Below the pieces are notes generated by a model that saw only the letters and a list, made by a program, of their open reading frames with translations, had not been told where the DNA came from and did not search any database. This document shows positions 36,495 to 49,400 of a stretch of 64,000 nucleotides of DNA, piece by piece; position 1 is the first letter of the stretch, and every line of letters begins with the position of its first letter. This DNA is from Panonychus citri (Eukaryota > Arthropoda > Arachnida > Trombidiformes > Tetranychidae): NCBI RefSeq assembly GCF_014898815.1, contig NW_026515510.1:124001-188000 (forward strand), in the 5' to 3' direction. A program made the translations under genes and the position numbers.

Positions 36495-37069
36495 TTCTCC
36501 TGTGAATACTAGATATTGAGGGTAGGTCAAAAGTTCAATTGTAAGTCAATGGACGATGAATTGGAATGATTCTGATGAGCACATGGAGAGATAAACATTT
36601 TCAATGACGAATTGGAAATTTATTCAATCAACTTTGGGTTAATTGGTGATTACCCAATAATTTGAGATAGAAAAGAAATCAAATAATATTTGGAGTCTAT
36701 TGATAATCTAGTACATCCAAAGACTTTGAGTTCGCAACGACTTTTATATTATTCCTTAAGGTAATGATAATCAACTAGAGACAAACTTTGGGTTAATATT
36801 ATCTTTAATCTATCTGTTACTTTATATAAGTTGAGATAAATGATGAATTTAAACTTGGTGAAAGTGTCACTTTGCCTGAGGCCTTAGTTTCCCTTCAATC
36901 GATCATCATTAGCTCCTAGAATAGTATAAAAGTCGTCATCAACTCTTCATCTTTGGCTGTATACGATGATGATGATATTTATCTATGGTAATTAGTTGAT
37001 TATTTATATATAATAATAGTTTATGGTGGAAAGAGAGGAGAGATAATTAGTCGAAAATTGTTATATTGT

Positions 37070-37846
37070 TTATAATGTTTGGCACGAGTTTTCACCCACT
37101 GGATATAACCTTGGAACTGATTGTTTCTTTTTCTCTGATTCAATGACCAAAGTCATAAAGAACGCTGATAAAGCGATGGCCAGTTCAGAGATGGCCACTA
37201 GAATCGGTGCTAAGCCCGGTGGAGTGGCCACATTTTGAGAGCAAATGTCACGTTTATCAACACAAGCGTTTTTAAGAACCAAAAGTAAGGCAATGTGAAG
37301 TAGGAAAACGGTCAATATGATGCACCCATAGACCAATAAGATACACGAATCCTCCTTGAAAGCACCATAAAGACCCATAACCGAGATACCAATGAGTATT
37401 ACTATGATTATACCGGCGATCCATTCGGTGTCTTGATTGTAATCGGCGAAAAGAAATGTAAATAGCTCCTTAATTGTTATACCCGAACCAATGATGAAAA
37501 CAAAATAAGCACAAACAAGAAAACCTTTCGTATAAGTTAATAAAGTTTCCGTATCGGTTTCCCGATGTCGTGATCGGTACAATGGAGGTGGAAGCGGTGG
37601 AGGTTGATTAAAATGTCCACTATAACCAACACCATGACCTGGACCATTTGAACTGTCACCACCTCGACCACCGCTGTTTGAGTGTTTATTAAACGATGAA
37701 TTGTTTGAAGTTGTTGACCACGGGTTGGAATCTTGTTTACTCAATTGTACCAATGGACGAGTTGATTGGTGATGATCTAAATCAGCTGATGAAATTAAAG
37801 GCCCAGTCGGTGGATTGGATGGAAGAAGAGGTTGATCACTTCTCAT
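37070..37846 (-). CDS. Tetraspanin-like four-pass membrane protein with a very short second loop
   Basis: Single exon, 258 residues. A 105-residue cytosolic N-terminus rich in Pro, Ser, Gly and His precedes four membrane spans (about 107-126, 142-163, 169-191, 211-235). The TM2-TM3 junction 'GLYGAFKEDSCILLVYG' strongly resembles the tetraspanin 'GxxGAxxExxCLLxxY' segment. However, the loop between TM3 and TM4 is only about 19 residues with two cysteines, where true tetraspanins have a large loop with CCG and further cysteines. So it is a tetraspanin-derived or tetraspanin-related protein of unknown role. The start is the first ATG in the frame. The C-tail is short and polar. Family relation fairly likely, function unknown. 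Confidence 0.6.
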   Translation of the reverse strand: MRSDQPLLPSNPPTGPLISSADLDHHQSTRPLVQLSKQDSNPWSTTSNNSSFNKHSNSGGRGGDSSNGPGHGVGYSGHFNQPPPLPPPLYRSRHRETDTETLLTYTKGFLVCAYFVFIIGSGITIKELFTFLFADYNQDTEWIAGIIIVILIGISVMGLYGAFKEDSCILLVYGCIILTVFLLHIALLLVLKNACVDKRDICSQNVATPPGLAPILVAISELAIALSAFFMTLVIESEKKKQSVPRLYPVGENSCQTL

Positions 37847-40800
37847 TGTTTTCTTTTTGTCTTTTTTTTTCTCAACTTACAACGAACAGGGAAAGAAAAG
37901 AAAACAAGTTCGTAGTTTAAAAAATTCTAAATTCAGTTAGAGGAATAAAATTCCATCATTGTGATCATGATTTATATCGATTTGTAACACATGGACGATT
38001 TAGAATTAGAATATCAAGAAATCACTGAAAAACTCTGAAATTGTCAAGAATAAATGACAAGTCGCAATGAACGAAAGATAATTAATACCCTGGAGTAATC
38101 GATTGTTCAGTTGATCGGGTGTTTCGTTGGTCGATTATCAGAATGGTTAAGATGATTGTTATTTTCGATGATGATGAAAGATGAAGAGATGGAAGATTTG
38201 ATATTGAGAACGATTGAAAGGGCAAGTGACTCGAGACAGACTCATTTTGACCCAAAGAGAAAATCACTTAAACTTTCTTACAACGAATTCTCAATCTCTC
38301 TGTTATTTTTTTCTTCCTTTCGACTCCTTTTACTAGATTATTTTCTCCCTGAAATTCACTCACTCTAAGCTTGGATATTCACTTGAGAATCGATGGAAAA
38401 CCGAGCATGACAAGATTATTATTATTCTTGTTGAACATTCTTCTTGGAATATCTCTAGTGTGTTTTTCCTTTTTGGACATTTTCCTCGATCTTCTTGATT
38501 CGAGGGAACAAAAATCTGACACAACTGATTCTTTTAACTGGAATCTTTTCCTTTCTCTTTCTGGTTTCCTTTTAGAGAAACAAATTATCGATTATTTGAT
38601 TGTTTACCATGACTTGAATTCAGAACTTTACCCATGGACCAGAGTACTTTCATTCTATTCTATTAATAGTTTATTGTTCAGATTAGTAAGTTGATTTTTT
38701 CTTTTTCCACTTTCTAATCAGTTTTTAATCTTTCCAATTTCTTTATTCCATTCAAACTTTCATGGTCCATTTTTCTGTCCAATCGGTTGGTCACTTCGTC
38801 CTTGTTATTTTCACTTAATCATTTTCCAATGACTTCAGAATTTCATTTCTTTTACTCATATTCAAATCTCGAAATTCTCGAAGAGCAATACAAAAAAATC
38901 TCCTTAATCGGGTTTACATTGATTTCGAACTTCCTAATGGCTCATTTTTGTATCTTTTCGTTTCGTTCTGATCAATAGATGTTTCGTTTTTTACCATTGA
39001 CATTGTTTCTTTATCTTCTATTTATAGTAACCAATATATTCCTATTGATATTATCTTCATCTTCATCTTCATCTTCATTAAGAATTAGTATTCAGAGAAG
39101 TTGAATGCTAATGAAGTGTAACGATCGAGAGCTCGATTTGATTGTTGACCATTGCGATTAACTGACCATGAGAAATTGAAGTGATTCCATTTTATTGTAT
39201 TCTTTTGGTATGAAATTAACAGCAATTTACATCTAATTAGATGAGGAGAACAGGTAATTAACTGTTTGTTGTTTTAACCACTTTGAGTTGCTGAGAAATA
39301 AAAAAACTGATGATCACATGGATTGATTGTTCATTAAACTCTGGATGCTTTTTAATTGAGGTGATTAATTTGATTTCTCACACTAATGATTATTTGATTT
39401 TTTGATCATCACAATTAAGGGGTTAAAGATTTTAACGGTTTCTTAATTGCTGCCTAAATGGTCATTAGTTAATTCAGTTAGATCATAATTATCAAAATTC
39501 ATCAATAGTTAATTTAATCATTTCTTATTTCTTGTTGTGATCAACTGTAAATGATTATTTTCTGGCCGCAAATTCAAATTGCTTTTGTTTTCCTCTAATT
39601 GATCCAACAATTTGGTTAACAATTTAACTGTTAAGACTTCAATCAATAATTCATATTGTAAGTAATTAATAAGTTTTGATTGTTTCAATAGCAATTAAGA
39701 AAGCTAATTGTTTTCAAAGAGAAACAATTAAGTGGAAACATCAAGTGGAAATTAATCTGTGTAAACATTAGATTGTAATCAAAAGTGGTTACATTGTTGA
39801 TCTCAATCAATTTAATTTGTGGAAATTAGAGTTGATTAATTAGATTCTGTTCTCTTAATTGTTGTTGATTAACTCACCTCAACGAACGAATCTATTGTTG
39901 CCTCGAGAATTAAGTATTGAAATCGATGATTGACTAAATTATGAAAAAATTTTGGAAGAAAAAAGTTGATCAACTCGATTGGAACACAATTTGTTGATTG
40001 TTTCAATCATCTTTTCTTACCACGAATGTCAATAAGAGAATAGAACAAAAATTCTGTAAAAAAAAGCAGAAATGGTCAAGTGGTCAAGCGAAGCTCGAAA
40101 ACTTTGGTCCAAGTAAACTCGATTTTCGTCCAAATCTGTTGACCTCGAAGACGATTTTCAGTCTTACGGTCACTTCCATTGAACTGGTCAGTCTCTGGAT
40201 AAACACTAAAGGTAAATAGCCAATTCCCCAATTGAATTTTCAACAATCAAAAAGTAGCTTTAATCAACTAAATCAACTAATTAATCAAGCCAATTATCGG
40301 ATTGTTTGTTTGTTTTCACTTATTTACACTAATTAGAAGATACAATTGTAAATTGTTTCCAATGAATAACAATTGAAAAGCAAACTGATTACATAGTTTT
40401 TCCCAAATCAATTCACCAACAAACCTTAAATATTTACCAACAAACTGTTAATCAACAAACAACAATTAGTTAACAACAAAAGTAACACGATCATCACAAT
40501 CAAAGGTTAAATCAGTTGTTCAAATGTAACAACCAAAACAATTACATTTGTACCAAATTGTTAATCAGTGTAAACACATGAAAAGAGAGTAAATTAGCTT
40601 AATTATCAACCCAATGATAGTTAAATAAATCTTTAGCTTTCAAACAATCAACTGTTAATTGCTGTTGAAAATGCGAAAATCAAGTTACCCTCCAATTTTC
40701 AAATTCCAATTTAACCGCGAAATTTGATTTTCCAAATTTTTCTCTTTTCTTTTTTTCTCTCATTTCTCATTTTCACTTCTCTTTGTTTATGTTAAGCCTA

Positions 40801-41290
40801 CAAAATGTTTCTTTCCTTTTACAAGTAACTTTTTATTACCTTTTTATTTTTATTTCTTTTGTGTTAATCAATTATCTTCTAATCTTAATCAATCAAACAA
40901 GATTCTTAATTAAAGGTGATTATTTGTGGTAAATTAATCTTCTAATTTCTTTATCTATAATTTATTTTTTCTCTTCAATTCTTTTCCAATGTTAACTTTT
41001 GGTGTTTCCTTTTTATCACTTTCCTTTAAAATCGGTTTAGTTTCTTTCTCCATCTAATTGTGATTAGTATTTAATCTTTTTGATTAATTTAGTTTACTCT
41101 TTGTATTTCACTGATTCTCTGATTTTAGATATGTAAGTTGCCTTGTTAATCTTGTGAATTATTTTAATTTTAATTGGATCATCTGATTGTCTTCAACTTG
41201 TTAGTCAATAAAAATGGTAAGACCTTCATCTTTTTTTCCCCTGATTCATTAAACTAATTAATCAGATTTCATCTTGATTCTTTTCCTCAG
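37847..41290. other. Intergenic region and 5' UTR of the first PHD-bromo-PWWP gene
   Basis: No gene supported. Several short frames (38371-38694, 39998-40219) show no domain and sit in low-complexity DNA. An ATG at 41214-41216 is followed directly by a consensus donor (GTAAGA at 41217), and the matching acceptor ends at 41290. So the 5' UTR or first codon of the next gene is probably spliced here. Confidence 0.5.
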
Positions 41291-43970
41291 ATGAAGGATC
41301 ATTATTGCTGGTTTTGCCATCGTATTTGCCAACACAAGCTCAATTGTAACAAGTGCGGTCGCAATTTTCATCTTAAATGCGTCTCTGATTATAAACCACG
41401 TTTGTTGGATGTTAATGGATTGAAAAAATTTGAATCAGTGTGTCCAGAGTGTATTTCATTGGATCGTGATGCTAAAAAGTGGGTCAAGGGTGAAGATTTC
41501 GAACCAGTGCCCAAAAAGACACTGAACACTTTGTTGAAATGTATTTTAGATTCTCTAAAGCCGGTTAGTAGCTCCAATAGAATTTTAAAAGACACCATAG
41601 AATCGGCAGTAACTTATTCATATTATTCATATTATTTAAATTTTTTCCATGTTTCCAGGAGGCACCAGACCCATTTCTCTGGCCTCTCACTAAATTTCAA
41701 GCCTGTGCTAACCCGATAGATGTTTCGGAAATTGGAAAACGAGCTGAAAATAATTCTTACAATAGCCCAAGAGCTTTTCTTCATGATATTTATCTGATTA
41801 TTCATAATTGTTTAGTTATTTTTCGTTACTCTACACGGCTTAACGTTGATAAATCGATACTCAGACAAATGGCCGACTTTGACAAACTGGCCACAGCTTT
41901 CAGACGAGCTGTTGATACAAAGATTCGATTTTTGGAAGATTGTCCTTATTGTATTTGGAATTACAGAAGAGACGCTGAAAATTGGCTAACAAACCCTTGC
42001 CCTTGGGGTCATCCTTTGGTCATTGTTGATATAGATACAGAGAGTAAGAGTTTTTTTGCCTTTGCTATTATTCACTACGAAAGCTTTTTGTATCCTCTCT
42101 GTTTTTCTTGAATCATTTTAACTAATTGTTTGCTTTTATTCACTTAATTTGCAGGAAAATTTGTGCCCGCTAAACTTATTAAATTCAATCGAGCCTCCGG
42201 ACGTGTCGATATAATATTATTTGCGTTTGGTGAAAGGTATTTTTGCTTTCTTTTTTTTTTAAATCATCGCAAGTTTTTTAACGCTTTTTTGGTCATTCGA
42301 AACGATTTAAAACGCGTTCATTATTTTTCTTCTAATTTTGTAGAGTCAGAGTCAGTGCCGATGAATGTTGGGTACCCAGACTTTCTGATCTAATACCAGA
42401 TAGAAAAGACAATGAAAGATTAGCCGAAGCCAAATCTCAAGCCAAACAATATCTCGAGAGTATCGAGAAAAAGTTCAAAATTAAGATGAACTATGGTAAA
42501 GAGCGACGGAAACTTACAGCTCGTGATAAAGATTATATTAAGAAAAATTCTATTCCAGATATAATTGAATTAACTGATGATGAATCTATTGTTGGTGGTG
42601 TGATAAATAATCCAAGTGTTACTCCAAATGAAATACAACTTGAAATTAATGAAGAAACTTCATCTAAACATTCAGATGAAAATTCTAATGGAGAAGTTAC
42701 AATTGACATAAACAACAATGACGATGAGATTATCGATGAGATTGTTAATGAGATTAGTGAGACCAATGAGACAAACACAGTGATCAATACTGTTGGACCT
42801 TCACCTCTTACAACTTTAATTGAACGTATACCCTCACCCGCACCCTCACCCTCACCAACACCAGCATCAGCAACAGTAACAGCAACAGCACCAACACGCG
42901 CACCGACACCAGCACCAGCAACGGTCACCACAAATCAACCGGAAACTGTTGATAATCTAGATCAAGTATCTAATCCAAAATCAACACCGATCAAAATTTC
43001 AAATCCTACTAACGCTGTACCATTGAAACCAAATGAACCTTCAACATCAACATCAACATCATCTGTATTCACCACTTCATCAACATCTACACCACCTCCG
43101 TCCATGAATGAAAATCAATTTGACATTGTATCAGATGAGGATGAAACTCAAACCAGCGAACCAGATCACGAACCCGAACCCGAACCTGAACCTATTGACA
43201 ATGAGAAGAAATCAAATGCCGCTCTTCCTTCACCACAATTCATCATTGAAGATGATCACGATAGTAACTGTGTGCCACAATTTCAACCTATTTCACCGTT
43301 TAGGCTAACCTTGAACGAAGATGGTGCTAATAACTTTTTCGAGTTGGAAACCATGAAGCATAAATTATCAAATGGATCAACTGATTTTCGCCAATCTAAA
43401 AAGATGAAACTTGACGAAGATATTGTCAATACTTCACATTTATTTGAGATGAAAAGATTGGAGCAACAATTGGAATTTGCAGAGAAAGAGAAACAATTAA
43501 ACCGTCAACAAATCAGTGAAATTCAAGAGCAATTACGATTAACCAAACAAATGGCTGAAACTAAATTAAAAACGACCGAAATTCAATATCAATCACAGAT
43601 TAAAATTTTAAAAGACACAATTGAAGAGGAAAAGAGAGCAAAAGAAATTCTTAATTCAAAATTGGTCAAAGCAATTGAACAAAGTGTTAATTTAGTTCAA
43701 CAAGTTGATGCAACTAAATCATTCTGGGAAAATAAATTAACAGAAGAATCAAAATCAAGAAACGAACAGCACAAACGAGAGATGGACAGTAAAATCGAGG
43801 AGATCAACACGTTAAACGAAAAATTGAACCAAATTGAAGAAAAATACAAAAAATTGGAAAACGAACACAACACAATTTTGCCGAAATACAAGCGACTTAG
43901 TACCACAATTACATCGCTACGACTCGATTGTGGCGATTTCAATGATGAATCACCTGAGAAAACCAATTAA
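41291..43970 (+). CDS. PHD-bromodomain-PWWP chromatin reader, ZMYND8/11-like (copy A)
   Basis: Probable nuclear reader of modified histones. Exons 41291-41563, 41659-42043, 42155-42236, 42344-43970; phases agree, 788 residues. A PHD finger (C6, C9, C19, C22, H27, C30, C51, C54) is followed by a divergent bromodomain ('EAPDPFLWPL' onward, about 92-180), then a CPYC...NW...C...H zinc element and a PWWP-like fold ('KFVPAKLIKF', 'ILFAFGERVRV'). This is the order found in ZMYND8 and ZMYND11. The long last exon encodes acidic, Thr/Pro-rich disorder ('EPEPEPEP') and a coiled coil (about 590-770). No MYND finger is seen at the C-terminus. The bromodomain position usually holding the acetyl-lysine-binding Asn appears substituted. 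Exon 3 is 82 bases, identical in length and phase to its counterpart in copy B (52433-55004). Confidence 0.75.
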
Positions 43971-46470
43971 AGCATCTCAGTTCAATTAGCTGATGATTAA
44001 CCAAATTAAGTGGATATCTATGTAAATCATTTCAACGCAAATCGATCTAAATTATTGCATCATTATTACCAATCGACCCACTTTATTATCAAGTTAATTG
44101 TCATGAAAATCTATCACTTAATCAGTAACATGATATCCAATTATAAGAAAAAAAATCTACCAATCATCATACTAATTGATCTGAGTAATTATCAAACTTA
44201 AAAGTGACACAATTAATCGTCAAAATAATTTGATTGCAGATCAAAAATCTGTTTGTACAAATTAATCAAAGTTGTTATTGTTATTACATTGTTAAAATTG
44301 ATTGTACCTGTTAACAATTAAATCAACTTTAACATGTAAAGTTTTTATAACTAAAACAAATCTCAAAATGTAAAACTTTCAAGGCCTTTTTTTTTACTAT
44401 TTTTGTTAATCGTAAGTTACAAAAATTAAACACCAATTAAGCAACAATTTAATTACCACTAATTGTTACCAACGAGCTACCAATGTTATTATCCTTTTAA
44501 TCATCAGCTACAAGAAACAATTATCATTTGGATGTACAACAATTAGATGATATTTGAATTGTTCTGATTTAAAGATGAAACTGGAAACACTTAAATGGTA
44601 ACTAATTAGTAATCAAATAATTAACTAATCACTTGAAGATGAAATTGAAAAGAAAACAAATTAATCAAATCAAATTAAGTGAATTTAAAAATCGTTGTCT
44701 CATAATCACTGAAAAAGAAGCAAAAAAATTCAAGTTATCAATTTGTTTTCTGTTTAAAAATGATTACAAATGATTACCTGACAAAACTGATTAACTAATC
44801 AAGACAATCAACTAATAGAAATGATGATGATTTAATTTATCGTTGATTATCCAGGAAACAGATGATTAATTGTGATCCCATAGAAAAGTTCAATTAACTT
44901 TGTTGTTGAGTTCGTGTTAATATTAATCATGAAAGTTTTGTTTTTCTTGTTGATTGTATTGCGATATTTCAATTTGATTATCAACACGTTTAATCAACAT
45001 CGTTAATCAACAAGAATCAAAAATTTGATTCCTCAGTGACGTCAAAATAAAATGACACTAGTTAAACGTTAATTGTGATTAACTTTAATTCAGAATCAAT
45101 TGACGTACATTCAATTGGAAATCATCATCAAGGTTGACAGCTCGTTTAACGTCAACCCAACTAATTACAACTCATTTGCCTTCGAGGTGTTGATTTTTAG
45201 TCTTAATTATCAATAATATTTTATCATTTAATCATCAATTTACAGGATGATAATCAGCATCATCTTCATTATCATCATCATCATCTTACCGATCAACTTG
45301 ATTATAAGAATTAAAAACGTAATTTAAATGCTGAATACTGTTGATAACGAGTTTTTTCCCCAATGATTAACTAATATTGTGTTAATTTTAACGTTTATTA
45401 ATTGCCCTCACTTGATAATCAATTTATCACTTAATTAATTTGTGTATTAATAGCAATTTAAACTGGATTAAAATAACGGTAAACTCTTTGTGTCCAAACT
45501 CCCAGAGTTTTGGCTTTTCTTAGCTTTTAATTAACCACATTGACGATTAATATATTTGACAATTTAAAAGAGTAACAATTAATTTCAATTGTAAAGACGT
45601 CATTACAATTACTTAATCACTTAATCAACTGATTAAATTGAAATGTGATTAAATGGAATCAGATTTAATTGAGTTTTTGTTAATTTGCGGTTAACTAATT
45701 TTGTTGTTGTTAAGGTGAAAAATAAGAAACTAAAATTATTAAATTGTAACAAGAATCAGTGAACAATTAAATTTGTATCAATTTAGATTTGATTACAGAA
45801 GCAACAAGTTAATTATATTTGAAGGGAAGTTCAATTGATTAACTTAGTTAATGGTTTTTAATTTCTAATTAGAAATCAATTAATTTCAACTGGAATTATG
45901 AAAAGAGAAATGAATTAACCATAACAATTGAATCTAAATCAACTTCGTATCACTTTAATTTCATCATTAATCTTCAGTTGATCAACAAAATTAGTTTAGA
46001 TCATTAATCAATTTGGAGAAAGAAAAGTGAACCAATTCCTCAGAGAATTAACATTTTCAGTATTTTTATTTATTCTCAGGCAATCAGATAGATTCAGAAA
46101 ATTCTGAACTCGAGTAACTTTTGCTTCTCAAAGCAAAACTGAATCGTTGATATTTGAGTGTTCATCTTAATCATGATTACATAGATTCGTAAATATTATT
46201 GATTCAATATTATGAGGGATAATAAAATATTGAAATAAAATAAAATAAATTCATTTCTTTTTCCATTTGTTAACCAATAAAATGTGATGACCATTAAGAC
46301 CTTTGTCCATCTTTCATTAATATATTGATATTTGTATCTGAATCGTTGACTTAAACTTTGAACTTTCTCTCATTGGTCAATTGTTTAAATTATTGCACTT
46401 GATTGTTATTGAATTTGGCTTCGAAATCAATCAGTTTGATGTCCATTGATTGATTGATTGATTGATCGAT
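43971..46470. other. 2.5-kb A+T-rich intergenic region
   Basis: No gene seen. Dense in ACAATTA/TAATTGT and TGATTA/TAATCA words; short ATC repeats near 45270-45290. Holds the 3' UTRs of convergent genes. Confidence 0.6.
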
Positions 46471-49400
46471 TCAGACAAGATCCAGAATCTCCGATAGTAA
46501 TTGACCCGCTTTCAGTGGTTGATAGGAACAAATTTGCCGAATCTTGTCCAATGGTTCAACGTTAACTTTAATTGTCTCCAATTTCATCAGTAATTCATAG
46601 CAATCAGCTCGAGCTTGACCAACCGAAAGTCCAATTGATTCAAGGTAACGGCGTAACAGGTAAGTGTAGAAATATTTTTCTTTACTAAGATAATTAAGAT
46701 GAAATAATAGAAAAATTTTGAATTAAAATCAATTTTGTCTTACAACTTGATTAACTGATTAACTTGATTTTCTTGTTTCCATCCAAAGGAGATAAACAAA
46801 TCTGACAAATTGTACATAAATGTATTAGTTGAATAATTAGACAATTTAAAAGGAAAACTAAATCGAGATGATTATGATTGTGATAATCAATTTATCATTG
46901 GAAATATAAAGACCCAAAGTCATCATAATATTAGAAGTGGGAATCATATTACTGCAATTAAATTTAATTTCCATATGAAACTAAGGGTAACAATCAATTT
47001 ACCATGATGATGGAGAAAATAAATTTACCTGTAATTTGATTCAAACAATATTTTCCCTTGATTGTTGTAACTAAATTAACATTACAGATTTACAGCTTAT
47101 GAGAATATAATCAATAATCATTTTCCAGAATTAAATTGTTTCAAAAATTTGCAATTCAGTTGTAAAAAGTAATTTAGATTGTGATGCATTTTCGGTTAAA
47201 TTAAATAAAGTAAATTCAATACATAATACAATCAAATCAAATTGTTACAACTGTTGAAACCTTTTAATGGTAAATCAGAAAGTAACAGTAAAATTATAGT
47301 TAATTGTTACAATCATCCGATTTAAAAGATTTTCTTTCAATATTATAATCAATCTAATATCGTTCTGAGTAGGAAATCGGTCAAAGTTTAATTGTGATCC
47401 AAATTTCAACGATAAATATTCAATTGCTCATGATAATTTAACTGTGATTAAAGTTACTCTTACTGATCAAGGAATGATGAATGATGAAAAAAGGAGTATC
47501 CTTAATAGTTTTATAGGAAAACAGGTATTTCGATATCAATAGTTTATAGTAACATAATGATATAAGTGAATTACCTGTAAATTATGATATCAATTGTTAA
47601 TTATAATCAATTTATAAGTATCGATGCTGATAAATTTCTGTATGTTAACTTTCATCTAATAGTTAACTAGATCATTAGAACTTCATATTAGTTTCAAAAG
47701 TCACAATAATTGACATAATTAAAAGTAAACTCGATGAGTATCAAGAAAGTTAATCAGATGATTAACTTTCATTTAATGTAATTCATTTGAAACAGTTCAT
47801 AATTATTAATCAATCAAAATTATCATATGAAAAGTATTAAAAATTTACTCTAATTAATAGAAATTGTGTTTATGTAAATTAGTAAATTTAATTGGTGTAT
47901 TCTCGTTTTCAGAATGACCTCTCGTTGATTGTATTTTAATTAAACGGTAAATCTCCAGTTTAATCAATTTTGTCTTTGTAAATTTTCACAATTTCAGATT
48001 AAAATGTTAATTAATTTCAATTGATAGATTCTGTTTAGTTTGTTGCTGTTCTGAATGAAATTAGCAAAATCATAGTGATCAACGTCAATGTTTACTACAA
48101 GATTGTGAAAACGAGGAACAATCAATCTAATTGTATTTTTTTATGAATGAACATCATGTGGCCAGGGACAGAAGCTCTTGCCAATCGGTTAAGGACTAAT
48201 GTCCTGAACACATGATTGCCCCTTAAGAAAACCCTTCAGGCAAACGAGGTGACACCTTTGTGAACAGTTTCCTTAAAAGTAAAAGTATAAACTTGGCAAA
48301 GGTAATGATGGTGATGACCTTTTTTTTTGGTTCAGAAGCCTAAAATCAAATTAATTGATAGTTTCAATTGAAATCCATCAAATCCCAATGAGATATGCCA
48401 ATCACATCAGTTTTTGTAACTGATTAACTCAATTGGTACATGTAAAGCCCGGGCAATATTTCAATCTAACAGACACAATGTAAAAGATTAAGAAAAATGA
48501 TCAAAAAAGTGACCAAGTATAAATAAATCAGCAAGAGAAGGAGGATCTCCTTCAAGAAAATCAGACTGGCACACCCTGTCTATTGAATATGATAAATAAA
48601 AGGTTATACAGGGAATAGATTTGGCAATTCAGTAAAAAAACATGGGGCTAAAGGGCGAGAAAAGATCAACTTTATATCAGATTTGCGCCATTGATTCAAT
48701 TCATTGTCGTTTTTTTCCTCTTTCTCTTGCAAATCCTCTTTATCCCTACATCTACAATTAACATTCAATAGATGGAAATAGATGATTGAAAAATAATACC
48801 TGATGTTTTCTTGATATTTCATATCGGGGCTATTTAGACTGAAAAGTGTTATAGCTTCAAGAATCAATCCAATTTTGAAATCTCTTTGCCAACGTTCATT
48901 AAGATCTTTGATAAAATTAAGAAAATATGAAGCTGATTGGGAATCCAAATTGAGGAAACTCCATTTTATCACTTTTGATGATCCAGGAGCCTAAGAGGAA
49001 GAGGAAATAAGAAAAAGCATTGATTAACATTCAATAATTGAGAATTAACATCAAGATTGTTGAAGAAAAGAAAGAAAAAGTGCATTAAATTAAATCACTT
49101 GATATTATCATGATCAGAACAGAATATTGATTCGAATCGTGAAAACCTCCAAGCAATTAATTATTCATCTTTAAAGGGATTAGAATTTACGTTTACATTA
49201 TTACCAAGGATATCGATATGTAACTCGAACGTGTTAATTGATGATTAATCACAATAATTAAGGTTATCCTATAAATCGTATTATTAATAAGATGAGATGG
49301 GGAAATATTACAATTGATTAATTGATTAACTTACTGTCCATCCTCCTTTATCCAGGTCAAATAAGAAGCACAAACGGATTATCATTAGATTGGCGAAAGA

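Larger units (their letters stand above)
32578..37069. other. 4.5-kb gene desert
   Basis: No supported coding region on either strand. Contents: A+T-rich words, ATG/ATC low-complexity runs, a (TC)n tract at 35038-35061, a (CT)n tract at 36460-36491, and a direct repeat TGACCT-ttaac-TGACCT at 34880-34896. Overlapping open frames near 34.1-34.4 kb are low-complexity artefacts. Confidence 0.6.

Noticed and set aside
38371..38694. Hydrophobic 107-codon plus-strand frame
   Set aside because: No recognisable domain, no consistent splice partners, composition like the surrounding spacer.
39998..40219. 73-codon plus-strand frame in a slightly G+C-richer patch with a donor-like end
   Set aside because: Could be an orphan exon, but no acceptor/partner exon or known domain was found.
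41214..41216. ATG directly before a consensus donor, as the true first codon of copy A
   Set aside because: Possible, but it would only add one Met before the ATG at 41291; I kept the second ATG as start.
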